A stretch of 64,000 nt of DNA from Enterobacter mori LMG 25706 (GTDB lineage Bacteria; Pseudomonadota; Gammaproteobacteria; Enterobacterales; Enterobacteriaceae), in assembly GCF_000211415.1 (NCBI RefSeq), contig NZ_GL890773.1, positions 66,175-130,174 on the forward strand, given 5' to 3'. Below are positions 52,223-63,973 of this stretch, piece by piece (position 1 is the first letter of the stretch; every line of letters starts with the position of its first letter). The notes below the pieces were generated by a model that was not told where the DNA came from, did not search any database, and worked only from the letters and a program-made list of their open reading frames with translations. Both the position numbers and the translations under genes were made by a program.

Positions 52223-52939
52223 TCAATTTTCTAACGCCGCTTTCTGCGTCGTTACGATAGATTCGATTCCCCCTCGGGCCAACGCCAGCAGAGAGAGAAG
52301 CTCTTCGTGGGTGAACGGCTCGCCTTCTGCCGTGCCCTGTACTTCAATGATGCGACCGTCTTCAGTCATCACCACGTTCATGTCAGTTTCGGCAGCGGAA
52401 TCTTCAACGTATTCCAGATCGCAAAGCGCTTCACCGTTAACGATACCCACGGAAACCGCCGCGACCATGCCTTTCATTGGATTGGTTTTCAGCTTACCGG
52501 CCGCAACCAGCTTGTTCAGGGCATCCGCCAGCGCCACGCAGGCACCGGTAATGGACGCCGTACGCGTACCGCCGTCTGCCTGAATGACATCGCAGTCCAG
52601 CGTGATGGTAAATTCACCGAGGATTTTCAGGTCAACGGCGGCGCGCAGCGCACGCGCGATAAGACGTTGAATCTCCATGGTACGACCGCCCTGCTTGCCC
52701 TTCGCCGCTTCGCGGGCGTTACGGGTATGAGTCGCACGCGGCAGCATGCCGTACTCAGCGGTGATCCAGCCCTGACCCTGACCTTTCAGGAAGCGCGGAA
52801 CGCCTTCTTCGATAGAGGCGGTGCACAGAACCTTCGTGTCACCAAACTCAACCAGCACGGAGCCTTCAGCGTGTTTTGTATAGTTACGGGTCAGGGTGAC
52901 GGGACGCACCTGATTGGCGCTACGGCCTGATGGACGCAT
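52223..52939 (-). CDS. rph: ribonuclease PH
   Basis: A 238-residue phosphorolytic 3'-5' exoribonuclease that trims tRNA 3' ends. It is full length, with RDLTxGG-type core residues and the [16 protein letters not shown] active-site block. Unlike the K-12 allele, which has a frameshift that lowers pyrE expression, this copy is intact, so coupling to the attenuator should work. Divergent from yicC. Confidence 0.98.
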   Translation of the reverse strand: MRPSGRSANQVRPVTLTRNYTKHAEGSVLVEFGDTKVLCTASIEEGVPRFLKGQGQGWITAEYGMLPRATHTRNAREAAKGKQGGRTMEIQRLIARALRAAVDLKILGEFTITLDCDVIQADGGTRTASITGACVALADALNKLVAAGKLKTNPMKGMVAAVSVGIVNGEALCDLEYVEDSAAETDMNVVMTEDGRIIEVQGTAEGEPFTHEELLSLLALARGGIESIVTTQKAALEN

Positions 52940-53064
52940 GATGGATTCTCCGGCTTGAAACGAATGTGGCTGCGCATTATACGGATAAAGGACGCTTATT
53001 CCTATCCTGAGAAGCCCCCGAAAGCTATAATCCCCCCATCTCTCCTTTAAAAACGGGAATGTCT

Positions 53065-53928
53065 ATGATCCGCAGTATGACCGCCTACGCCCGGCGTGAA
53101 ATCAAGGGTAGCTGGGGCAGCGCCACATGGGAAATGCGCTCGGTAAACCAGCGTTACCTGGAAACGTATTTCCGTATGCCGGAGCAGTTCCGCAGCCTTG
53201 AGCCTGTCGTACGCGAGCGTATCCGTACGCGTCTGACACGCGGCAAAGTGGAATGCAACCTGCGCTTTGAGCCTGATGCCAGCGCGCAAGGCGAGTTGAT
53301 TCTTAACGAAAAACTGGCGAAACAGCTCGTGAATGCGGCGAACTGGGTCAAAATGCAGAGCGATGAAGGCGAAATCAACCCGGTTGATATTTTGCGCTGG
53401 CCTGGCGTCATGGCTGCCGGTGAGCAGGATCTGGATGCCATCGCCGCTGAAATCCTGGCAGCCCTCGACGGCACGCTGGACGACTTTATCGTTGCCCGTG
53501 AAACCGAAGGTCAGGCGCTGAAAGCGATGATTGAGCAGCGCCTTGAAGGCGTGAGCACCGAAGTAGCCAAAGTCCGCACCCATATGCCGGAAGTGCTGCA
53601 GTGGCAGCGCGAGCGCCTGGTCTCCAAACTGGAAGAAGCGGAAGTTCAGCTGGAAAACACCCGTCTGGAACAAGAGCTGGTGCTGATGGCGCAGCGTGTT
53701 GACGTCGCTGAAGAGCTGGACCGTCTGGAAGCGCACGTTAAAGAAACCTACAACATTCTGAAGAAGAAAGAAGCTGTAGGTCGCCGTCTGGACTTTATGA
53801 TGCAGGAGTTCAACCGCGAGTCGAACACCCTGGCGTCTAAATCTATCAATGCAGACGTGACGAATTCAGCGATTGAGCTGAAGGTGCTGATTGAGCAGAT
53901 GCGCGAGCAGATCCAGAATATCGAGTAA
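53065..53928 (+). CDS. yicC: YicC/YloC family endoribonuclease
   Basis: A 287-residue protein, same length as E. coli YicC. It begins MIRSMTAYARRE and ends in a helical DUF1732 region (FMMQEFNRESNTLASKS). The family has endoribonuclease activity, and YicC has been linked to decay of the small RNA RyhB through PNPase. I prefer ATG 53065, which has GGGA six bases upstream, over ATG 53059, which directly abuts that sequence. Confidence 0.94.
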   Translation: MIRSMTAYARREIKGSWGSATWEMRSVNQRYLETYFRMPEQFRSLEPVVRERIRTRLTRGKVECNLRFEPDASAQGELILNEKLAKQLVNAANWVKMQSDEGEINPVDILRWPGVMAAGEQDLDAIAAEILAALDGTLDDFIVARETEGQALKAMIEQRLEGVSTEVAKVRTHMPEVLQWQRERLVSKLEEAEVQLENTRLEQELVLMAQRVDVAEELDRLEAHVKETYNILKKKEAVGRRLDFMMQEFNRESNTLASKSINADVTNSAIELKVLIEQMREQIQNIE

Positions 53929-53936
53929 TGCCTTTC

Positions 53937-53959
53937 GGGTGGTGTCGACTGCACCACCC
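53937..53959. other. hairpin after yicC
   Basis: GGGTGGTG and CACCACCC form an 8-bp GC-rich stem around a seven-base loop, 8 nt past the yicC stop. Only a short T-poor stretch follows, so it may be a weak terminator. The rest of the 205-nt gap to yicG (to 54133) holds nothing I can identify; K-12 has dinD here. Confidence 0.55.
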
Positions 53960-54133
53960 ATTACTATTTCTAATCCGTGCTGATGCTCAATTATCCCACC
54001 TTCCGCCCGTCATCAAGCCTATCCAGACAAATGTGATAAAAATTTATAGGGCAAACTAACTCGCCTTAGAAAATCTCAATCGTGATCTTGCGCACAAATC
54101 GCTAACCTCCCCCGCGTTCACACCGGAGGGTAT

Positions 54134-54751
54134 ATGCTGCTTCACGTTCTTTATCTGATTGGTATCACCGCAGAAGCCATGACCGGCGCGCTTGCAGCCG
54201 GACGTCGCCGTATGGACACCTTCGGCGTGATTATTATTGCCACAGCGACCGCGCTGGGCGGCGGTTCCGTGCGCGATATCCTGCTTGGCCATTACCCGCT
54301 CGGCTGGGTTAAACACCCTGAGTACGTGATTATCGTGGCGACGGCTGCCGTGCTCACCACCATTGTGGCACCCGTTATGCCCCACCTGCGCCGTCTGTTC
54401 CTGGTACTTGATGCGCTGGGGCTGATCGTCTTTTCAATCATCGGTGCGCAAATCGCGCTCGATATGGGTGAAGGGCCGGTTATCGCCACTATTGCCGCCG
54501 TGGTCACGGGCGTATTTGGCGGAGTATTGCGTGACATGTTCTGCAAACGTATTCCCCTGGTCTTTCAAAAAGAGCTCTATGCCGGGATCTCCTTTGCCGC
54601 AGCGGTACTCTATATCGCCTTGCAGCATTACGTTTCGAACCATGATGTAGTGGTCATCTCGACGCTGCTGTTTGGCTTTACGGCCCGCATGCTGGCGCTA
54701 CGTCTGAAGCTCGGGCTGCCCGTTTTTCACTACAAGCACAGCGCACACTGA
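54134..54751 (+). CDS. yicG: trimeric intracellular cation (TRIC) channel family protein YicG
   Basis: A 205-residue inner-membrane protein with seven hydrophobic segments and an internal two-fold repeat, seen as [11 protein letters not shown] near residue 39 and [13 protein letters not shown] near 133. This is the UPF0126/TRIC pattern; family members form cation channels. The physiological role in bacteria is unknown. A GGAGGG motif stands just upstream of the ATG. Ends 2 nt from the convergent ligB. Confidence 0.94.
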   Translation: MLLHVLYLIGITAEAMTGALAAGRRRMDTFGVIIIATATALGGGSVRDILLGHYPLGWVKHPEYVIIVATAAVLTTIVAPVMPHLRRLFLVLDALGLIVFSIIGAQIALDMGEGPVIATIAAVVTGVFGGVLRDMFCKRIPLVFQKELYAGISFAAAVLYIALQHYVSNHDVVVISTLLFGFTARMLALRLKLGLPVFHYKHSAH

Positions 54752-54753
54752 TG

Positions 54754-56490
<1,737 letters not shown>

Positions 56491-56623
56491 TCACTTTGCG
56501 AGGCGCTATCCAGGGTTTCTTTTTATTTCTGCAAACCGCAGGTAAAACCGGAAAACGACACGCAAAAATCAATAATCCAGGGGAAAAAGTGTGACAAAGG
56601 CTACGTCACGGTGCGCCGACGTG

Positions 56624-56629
56624 TATAAT
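56624..56629 (+). promoter_or_regulatory. candidate -10 hexamer of the gmk-rpoZ-spoT operon
   Basis: A consensus TATAAT stands 46 nt before the gmk start, in the 251-nt gap divergent from ligB. No good -35 hexamer lies 16-18 bp upstream, so the promoter may be weak or rely on an activator. The rest of the gap has nothing I can name. Confidence 0.4.
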
Positions 56630-56657
56630 AAGCCCGTATGTAGGACTTCTTCGTTAA

Positions 56658-57299
<642 letters not shown>

Positions 57300-57353
57300 A
57301 CCCACTTTCAGTATCATGCCCAGTCATTTCTTCACCTGTGGAGCATTTTAAGT

Positions 57354-57629
57354 ATGGCACGCGTAACTGTTCAGGACGCTGTAGAGAAAATTGGTAACCG
57401 TTTTGACCTGGTGCTGGTCGCCGCGCGTCGCGCTCGTCAGATGCAGGTAGGCGGTAAAGATCCGCTGGTACCGGAAGAAAACGATAAAACCACCGTTATT
57501 GCACTTCGCGAAATCGAAGAAGGTCTGATCAACAACCAGATCCTCGACGTGCGTGAGCGCCAGGAGCAGCAAGAGCAGGAAGCCGCAGAACTGCAGGCCG
57601 TAACCGCTATTGCTGAAGGTCGTCGTTAA
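57354..57629 (+). CDS. rpoZ: RNA polymerase omega subunit
   Basis: A 91-residue subunit identical or nearly so to E. coli omega. It begins [20 protein letters not shown] and ends in an acidic, Gln/Glu-rich helix. It helps assemble beta-prime and forms one of the ppGpp-binding sites on RNA polymerase, so its place next to spoT is meaningful. Starts 54 nt after gmk. Confidence 0.98.
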
Positions 57630-57648
57630 TTAAACCTGCGGGTCGCCC

Positions 57649-59763
57649 TTGTATCTGTTTGAAAGCCTGAATCAACTGATTCAAACCTACCTGCCTGAAG
57701 ACCAAATTAAGCGTCTTCAGCAGGCGTATCTCGTTGCACGTGACGCTCACGAGGGCCAGACACGTTCAAGCGGTGAACCCTATATCACGCACCCGGTAGC
57801 GGTGGCCTGTATTCTGGCCGAGATGAAACTCGACTACGAAACGCTGATGGCCGCTCTGCTGCACGACGTGATCGAAGATACCCCTGCCACTTATCAGGAC
57901 ATGGAACAGCTGTTTGGCAAAAGCGTTGCCGAACTGGTGGAAGGGGTCTCTAAGCTTGATAAGCTGAATTTCCGCGACAAGAAAGAGGCGCAAGCCGAAA
58001 ACTTCCGCAAGATGATTATGGCGATGGTGCAGGATATCCGCGTCATTCTCATCAAACTCGCTGACCGTACCCACAACATGCGCACGCTGGGCTCACTTCG
58101 CCCGGATAAACGTCGCCGCATTGCCCGTGAAACCCTTGAAATCTACAGCCCGCTGGCGCACCGTTTAGGTATTCATCACATTAAAACCGAGCTGGAAGAG
58201 CTGGGTTTTGAAGCGTTGTACCCGAACCGCTATCGCGTGATTAAAGAGGTGGTGAAAGCCGCACGCGGTAACCGTAAAGAGATGATTCAAAAAATCCTCT
58301 CGGAAATCGAAGGGCGCTTGCAGGAAGCGGGAATTCCGTGCCGCGTCAGCGGCCGCGAGAAACATTTGTACTCCATCTACTGCAAAATGGTGCTCAAAGA
58401 GCAGCGTTTTCACTCGATCATGGATATCTACGCCTTTCGCGTGATCGTCCACGACTCCGACACCTGCTATCGCGTGCTGGGGCAGATGCACAGCCTCTAC
58501 AAACCGCGTCCGGGTCGCATGAAAGATTACATCGCCATTCCAAAAGCGAACGGCTATCAATCTTTGCACACCTCGATGATCGGGCCACACGGCGTGCCTG
58601 TTGAGGTGCAAATTCGCACCGAAGACATGGACCAGATGGCAGAGATGGGTGTTGCCGCTCACTGGGCGTATAAAGAGCACGGTGGCGAAAGCAGCACGAC
58701 CGCACAAATCCGCGCCCAGCGCTGGATGCAGAGCCTGCTGGAGCTTCAGCAGAGTGCGGGTAGCTCGTTTGAATTTATTGAGAGCGTTAAATCCGATCTC
58801 TTCCCGGATGAGATTTACGTTTTCACCCCAGAAGGTCGCATTGTCGAACTGCCTGCGGGCGCAACGCCGGTCGACTTCGCTTACGCCGTGCATACTGACA
58901 TCGGGCATGCCTGCGTCGGCGCGCGTGTCGACAGACAACCTTATCCGCTGTCTCAGCCGCTCTCCAGCGGTCAGACGGTAGAAATTATTACCGCGCCGGG
59001 CGCACGTCCGAACGCGGCCTGGCTGAACTTTGTCGTGAGCTCCAAAGCGCGCGCTAAAATTCGCCAGTTGCTGAAAAACCTCAAGCGTGATGATTCCGTC
59101 AGCCTGGGGCGTCGTCTGCTCAACCACGCGTTGGGTGGCAGCCGTAAGCTGGCTGAAATTCCACAGGAGAACGTCCAGCGTGAGCTGGAGCGCATGAAGC
59201 TCGCCTCGCTTGACGATCTGCTGGCAGAAATTGGCCTCGGCAACGCTATGAGCGTGGTGGTGGCGAAGAACCTGCAGCAAGGCGACACAACAGCGGTGCC
59301 TGCAACGACGCAAAGCCACGGACATCTGCCGATTAAAGGCGCGGACGGGGTGCTGATCACCTTTGCAAAATGTTGCCGCCCAATTCCTGGCGACCCGATT
59401 ATTGCGCACGTCAGCCCGGGTAAAGGGCTGGTTATCCACCACGAGTCCTGTCGAAACATTCGCGGCTACCAGAAAGAAGCCGAGAAGTTTATGGCGGTCG
59501 AGTGGGATAAAGAGACCGCGCAGGAATTTATCACCGAAATTAAGGTGGATATGTTCAACCACCAGGGTGCCCTGGCGAACCTGACGGCAGCGATCAACAC
59601 GGCCTCTTCCAATATTCAGAGCCTGAATACGGAAGAAAAAGATGGTCGCGTGTACAGCGCCTTTATTCGTCTGACCGCCCGCGACCGCGTGCATCTGGCG
59701 AATATTATGCGCAAGATCCGCGTCATGCCGGACGCGATTAAAGTCACCCGAAACCGAAACTAG
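57649..59763 (+). CDS. spoT: bifunctional (p)ppGpp synthetase/hydrolase SpoT
   Basis: A 704-residue protein, two longer than in E. coli. Order: HD hydrolase domain (His72-Asp73 in ALLHDVIEDT), synthetase domain (about 200-330, with YIAIPKANGYQSLHT), TGS (about 386-447, EIYVFTPEGRIVELPAG), then zinc-finger and ACT domains at the C-terminus. It mainly breaks down ppGpp and makes it under carbon, iron or fatty acid stress. The start codon is TTG, as in E. coli, 19 nt after rpoZ. Confidence 0.98.
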   Translation: MYLFESLNQLIQTYLPEDQIKRLQQAYLVARDAHEGQTRSSGEPYITHPVAVACILAEMKLDYETLMAALLHDVIEDTPATYQDMEQLFGKSVAELVEGVSKLDKLNFRDKKEAQAENFRKMIMAMVQDIRVILIKLADRTHNMRTLGSLRPDKRRRIARETLEIYSPLAHRLGIHHIKTELEELGFEALYPNRYRVIKEVVKAARGNRKEMIQKILSEIEGRLQEAGIPCRVSGREKHLYSIYCKMVLKEQRFHSIMDIYAFRVIVHDSDTCYRVLGQMHSLYKPRPGRMKDYIAIPKANGYQSLHTSMIGPHGVPVEVQIRTEDMDQMAEMGVAAHWAYKEHGGESSTTAQIRAQRWMQSLLELQQSAGSSFEFIESVKSDLFPDEIYVFTPEGRIVELPAGATPVDFAYAVHTDIGHACVGARVDRQPYPLSQPLSSGQTVEIITAPGARPNAAWLNFVVSSKARAKIRQLLKNLKRDDSVSLGRRLLNHALGGSRKLAEIPQENVQRELERMKLASLDDLLAEIGLGNAMSVVVAKNLQQGDTTAVPATTQSHGHLPIKGADGVLITFAKCCRPIPGDPIIAHVSPGKGLVIHHESCRNIRGYQKEAEKFMAVEWDKETAQEFITEIKVDMFNHQGALANLTAAINTASSNIQSLNTEEKDGRVYSAFIRLTARDRVHLANIMRKIRVMPDAIKVTRNRN

Positions 59764-59767
59764 GTTT

Positions 59768-60457
59768 ATGAATTCACAACGTTATGCACGTATCTGCGAA
59801 ATGCTCGCCAGGCGTCAGCCTGACCTGACGGTCTGCATGGAGCAGGTGCATAAACCTCATAACGTCTCTGCTATCGTTCGTACCGCAGATGCCGTCGGTG
59901 TGCATGAAGTGCACGCCGTCTGGCCGGACGGCCGTATGCGCAATACGGTCTCGGCGGCAGCAGGCAGCAACAGCTGGGTGTCTGTCAAAAATCATCGCAC
60001 CATTGGCGAAGCCGTATCGCACCTGAAAGGGCGCGGGATGCAGATCCTTGCCACTAACCTGTCCGCTAAAGCCGTAGATTTCCGCGAGATCGACTACACC
60101 CGCCCGACCTGCATTTTGATGGGTCAGGAGAAAACGGGGATCTCCCAGGAAGCGCTGGATCTGGCGGATCGGGACATCATCATTCCGATGATCGGCATGG
60201 TGCAGTCTTTGAACGTCTCCGTGGCGTCTGCGCTCATTTTGTATGAAGCGCAGCGCCAGCGTCAGAACGCCGGAATGTATGAGCGCAGCAACAGCATGCT
60301 GCCGAAAGAGGAACAGCAGCGCCTGCTGTTTGAAGGTGGTTATCCGGTGCTGGCTCGCGTTGCGAAGCAGAAAAAATTGCCTTACCCCCACGTCAACGCG
60401 CAGGGCGAAATTGAAGCCGATGCCGAGTGGTGGGCCACCATGCAGTACGCCGGGTAA
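59768..60457 (+). CDS. trmH: tRNA (guanosine(18)-2'-O)-methyltransferase
   Basis: A 229-residue SPOUT-family methyltransferase that makes Gm18 in tRNAs. The knotted S-adenosylmethionine site is formed by LMGQEKTGIS and IPMIGMVQSLNVSVASAL (about residues 118-160), and the N-terminal catalytic Arg region lies in VSAIVRTADA. Four nt after spoT and three nt before recG. Confidence 0.98.
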   Translation: MNSQRYARICEMLARRQPDLTVCMEQVHKPHNVSAIVRTADAVGVHEVHAVWPDGRMRNTVSAAAGSNSWVSVKNHRTIGEAVSHLKGRGMQILATNLSAKAVDFREIDYTRPTCILMGQEKTGISQEALDLADRDIIIPMIGMVQSLNVSVASALILYEAQRQRQNAGMYERSNSMLPKEEQQRLLFEGGYPVLARVAKQKKLPYPHVNAQGEIEADAEWWATMQYAG

Positions 60458-60460
60458 GCG

Positions 60461-62543
60461 ATGAAAGGCCGACTGCTGGATGCCATCCCGCTAAACAGCC
60501 TGACGGGCGTGGGCGCGGCGCAAAGCAATAAGCTGGCAAAAATTGGCCTGCACACCGTGCAGGATCTCCTGCTTCACCTCCCCCTGCGTTACGAAGACCG
60601 CACTCAGCTCTATAAGATTGGCGATCTCCTTCCCGCCATTTACGCCACCGTTGAAGGCGAAGTCCTGAACTGCAACATCACCTTCGGCGGACGCCGGATG
60701 ATGACCTGCCAGATAAGCGACGGCACCGGCATTCTCACCATGCGGTTTTTTCAACTTCAACGCGGCGATGAAAAACAGCCTGACGACGGGCCGCAGGGTG
60801 CTGGCCTATGGCGAGGCCAAACGCGGGAAGTACGGCGCAGAGATGATCCACCCGGAGTACCGCGTACAGGGCGATCTCAGCACGCCGGAGCTGCAGGAGA
60901 CGCTCACCCCGGTTTACCCGACGACGGAAGGCATCAAGCAGGCGACGCTGCGTAAACTCACCGATCAGGCGCTGGAGCTGCTGGATACCTGCGCTATTAC
61001 CGAGCTGCTGCCGCCCGAGCTGGCGCAGGGCATGATGAGCCTGCCCGAGGCGCTGCGCACCCTGCACCGCCCGCCGCCAACGCTACAGCTCAGCGATTTA
61101 GAAAGCGGCAAACACCCCGCCCAACGGCGTCTTATCCTTGAGGAATTACTGGCACATAACCTGAGCATGCTGGCACTTCGCGCTGGCGCACAGCGTTTCC
61201 ATGCCCAGGCCTTAAGCCAGAATGATGAACTCAAAGATAAGCTGCTGGCCTCGCTGCCGTTTAAACCCACCGGCGCGCAGGCGCGCGTCACCGCCGAGAT
61301 TGAACGCGATATGGCGCTCGACGTGCCGATGATGCGCCTGGTGCAGGGCGACGTGGGTTCCGGCAAAACGCTGGTTGCCGCCCTGGCGGCCCTGCGCGCG
61401 ATTGCCCACGGCAAACAGGTGGCGCTGATGGCGCCGACCGAGCTGCTGGCTGAACAGCACGCCAACAATTTCCGCGCCTGGTTCGCGCCGCTGGGAATTG
61501 AAGTGGGCTGGCTTGCCGGGAAGCAAAAAGGCAAAGCGCGCCTTGCGCAACAGGATGCCATTGCCAGCGGGCAGGTGCAGATGATTGTCGGCACGCACGC
61601 CATCTTCCAGGAGCAGGTGAAGTTTAACGGTCTTGCGCTGGTGATTATCGACGAGCAGCACCGCTTCGGCGTGCATCAGCGTCTGGCACTGTGGGAGAAA
61701 GGCCTGCAGCAGGGCTTCCACCCGCATCAGCTGATCATGACCGCTACGCCGATTCCGCGCACCCTGGCGATGACCGCCTACGCCGATCTGGATACCTCCA
61801 CCATCGACGAACTGCCGCCGGGCCGTACCCCGGTCACAACGGTCGCCATTCCTGACACGCGCCGCAGCGATATCATCGACCGCGTGCGCAACGCCTGCAC
61901 CCACGAAGGCCGTCAGGCCTACTGGGTCTGTACGCTGATTGAAGAGTCTGAACTGCTGGAGGCGCAAGCTGCCGAAGCCACGTGGGAAGAGCTTAAGCTG
62001 GCGCTGCCGGAGCTGAACGTCGGTCTGGTGCACGGACGCATGAAGCCCGCCGAAAAACAGGCGGTGATGCAGTCGTTCAAACAAGGTGATTTGCATCTGC
62101 TGATCGCCACCACGGTGATCGAAGTCGGCGTGGACGTCCCGAATTCCAGCCTGATGATCATCGAAAACCCGGAGCGTCTCGGCCTTGCCCAGCTCCACCA
62201 GCTGCGCGGGCGCGTCGGCCGCGGCGCGGTAGCGTCCCACTGCGTACTGCTCTACAAAGCCCCGCTCTCAAAAACCGCCCAGATGCGGTTGCAGGTGCTG
62301 CGCGACAGCAACGACGGTTTTGTGATTGCGCAAAAAGACCTGGAGATCCGCGGCCCGGGCGAACTGCTGGGCACGCGTCAGACGGGGAACGCGGAATTCA
62401 AAGTGGCGGATTTGCTACGCGATCAGGCGATGATCCCCGAAGTTCAGCGCCTCGCACGCCATATTCATGAACGCTACCCCGAACAGGCGGCAGCGTTGAT
62501 TGAGCGCTGGATGCCGGAAACTGAACGCTACTCCAACGCCTGA
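60461..62543 (+). pseudogene. recG: ATP-dependent DNA helicase RecG, interrupted by a +1 frameshift
   Basis: RecG reverses stalled forks and branch-migrates Holliday junctions. Frame one (60461-60955) matches the wedge domain of E. coli RecG to GILTMRFF. The match then moves to another frame, from about MKNSLTTGRRVLAY (60768) to MPETERYSNA (62543), with Walker A GDVGSGKT and the helicase motifs intact. The break is a run of six T (60746-60751); five T would give RFFNFNAAMKNSL, as in E. coli, and a product of exactly 693 residues. As written, the first frame adds a wrong tail and stops; a product from 60768 would lack most of the wedge domain. It may be a real mutation or a homopolymer read error. 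Confidence 0.9.
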
Positions 62544-62545
62544 TT

Positions 62546-63748
62546 TCAGGCAAACATCGGCAGCATCAGGTACAGCTTAATCACCAGCGCGTTGACGATA
62601 TCAATAAAGAACGCCCCGACCATCGGGACCACCAGAAACGCCATGTGCGATGGCCCGAACCGTTCGGTGATCGCCTGCATGTTGGCGATAGCCGTTGGGG
62701 TAGCCCCCAGACCAACCCCGCAGTGACCCGCCGCCAGCACCGCCGCATCGTAGTTTTTGCCCATCATGCGCCAGGTCACGAACATGGCGTACAGCGCCAT
62801 AAACAGCGCCTGCACCGCCAGTATCGCCACCATCGGCAGCGCCAGCGAGGCCAGCTCCCACAGCTTGAGGCTCATCAGCGCCATCGCCAGGAACAGCGAA
62901 AGACAAACGTTACCGAGCACCGATACCGCCCGTTCAAACACGCGGTAGAAGCCCACCAGCGCCAGACCGTTGCTCAGGATCACCCCGATAAACAGCACGC
63001 AAACAAACGTCGGCAGTTCAAACGCAGAGCCCGCCAGCCATTGCGCAACCACTTTGCCCACGGTCAGGCAGATGGCGATCATCGCGATGGTTTCAATCAG
63101 CACCAGCGAGGTAATGCTGCGCCCGACGTCCGGTTTTTCGAACGCGGTCGGCACCAGCTCATCGTCAGGCCTGCCGTTCGGCGTGGTGGAGTGTTTAACC
63201 AGATAACGCGCCACCGGGCCGCCAATCAGGCCACCCAGCACCAGACCAAAGGTCGCACAGGCCATCGCCACCTCCGTCGCGTTTTCAAACCCATAGCGCT
63301 CGATGAACAGCTTGCTCCACGCGGCTCCGGTACCGTGACCACCAGAAAGGGTAATCGACCCCGCCAGCAGTCCCATCAGCGGATCCAGCCCCAGCAGCGT
63401 CGCCATCCCGATGCCGATGGCGTTTTGCATCAGCAGCAGCCCCACCACCACAATCAGAAATACGCCGAGCACTTTACCGCCCGCCCGCAGGCTCGCCAGG
63501 TTGGCGTTCAGGCCGATGGTGGCAAAGAAGGCCAGCATCAGCGGGTCTTTCAGGGACATATCAAAATCGATTTCCCAGCCCATGCTTTTTTTCAGTATCA
63601 GCAGGGCCAGCGCCACCAGCAGGCCACCGGCGACAGGTTCAGGAATGGTGTATTTCTTCAGAAGGGAAACGCTATGTACCAGCTTACGACCAAGCAGTAA
63701 GACCAGCGTTGCGGCAACAAGTGTCGACAACGTATCGAGATGAATCAT
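62546..63748 (-). CDS. gltS: sodium/glutamate symporter GltS
   Basis: A 400-residue inner-membrane protein with about 10-12 hydrophobic segments and an inverted two-fold repeat; pore-loop signatures are SGGHGTGAAWS near 142 and AGHCGVGLGATPTA near 345. It takes up glutamate with sodium. Start at 63748 (MIHLDTL), aligned with E. coli; 28 further codons upstream are open but unlike the family. Convergent with recG, with a 2-nt gap. Confidence 0.97.
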   Translation of the reverse strand: MIHLDTLSTLVAATLVLLLGRKLVHSVSLLKKYTIPEPVAGGLLVALALLILKKSMGWEIDFDMSLKDPLMLAFFATIGLNANLASLRAGGKVLGVFLIVVVGLLLMQNAIGIGMATLLGLDPLMGLLAGSITLSGGHGTGAAWSKLFIERYGFENATEVAMACATFGLVLGGLIGGPVARYLVKHSTTPNGRPDDELVPTAFEKPDVGRSITSLVLIETIAMIAICLTVGKVVAQWLAGSAFELPTFVCVLFIGVILSNGLALVGFYRVFERAVSVLGNVCLSLFLAMALMSLKLWELASLALPMVAILAVQALFMALYAMFVTWRMMGKNYDAAVLAAGHCGVGLGATPTAIANMQAITERFGPSHMAFLVVPMVGAFFIDIVNALVIKLYLMLPMFA

Positions 63749-63905
63749 AGAAGGCTCCTGTTTTGCGCGTGTTCCATACACACGCGGCGTTATCCTGGGC
63801 CGGTTTGCGCTCGTCATGAGCTCCCGGCGCAAAAAGTGTAATTTTTTTTCCCGATGGGGAGTAGAAAACCTGCGCGCAGCGGCAGAATTTCTTCCCTTTT
63901 TTTGC

Positions 63906-63921
63906 TGGCAATCGTTTGCTT
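63906..63921 (+). promoter_or_regulatory. candidate PurR operator of xanP
   Basis: TGGCAATCGTTTGCTT matches the PurR pattern ANGCAANCGNTTNCNT at every fixed position but the first. It overlaps the -35 region of the likely xanP promoter and lies about 50 nt upstream of the start, a good place for repression of a purine permease gene by PurR with hypoxanthine or guanine. Confidence 0.6.
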
Positions 63922-63943
63922 TTACCAGGTGGTCAGATAAAAT
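63916..63943 (+). promoter_or_regulatory. candidate promoter of xanP
   Basis: TTGCTT (63916-63921) and TAAAAT (63938-63943) stand 16 bp apart, 30 nt upstream of the xanP ATG. The -35 part is covered by the candidate PurR box. Confidence 0.5.
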
Positions 63944-63973
63944 GCCCGCTTTTCCACCGTGGGATTGCCGCCG

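Noticed and set aside
58165-59694. Long open frame (509 codons) on the minus strand inside spoT
   Set aside because: It is the antisense of a highly conserved gene, has no ribosome site or family likeness, and GC-rich codon bias of spoT explains the lack of stops.
60746-60752. TTTTTTC as a programmed ribosomal frameshift site in recG
   Set aside because: The known U-rich slippery sites give -1 shifts, but recG needs +1 here, and recG is not known to use frameshifting. Six T residues are also short for strong transcript slippage.
60768-62543. The second part of recG as an independent helicase gene
   Set aside because: Its first ATG is an internal Met of RecG with no ribosome site of its own, and the product would lack the DNA-binding wedge domain; it is better explained as the 3' part of a frameshifted gene.
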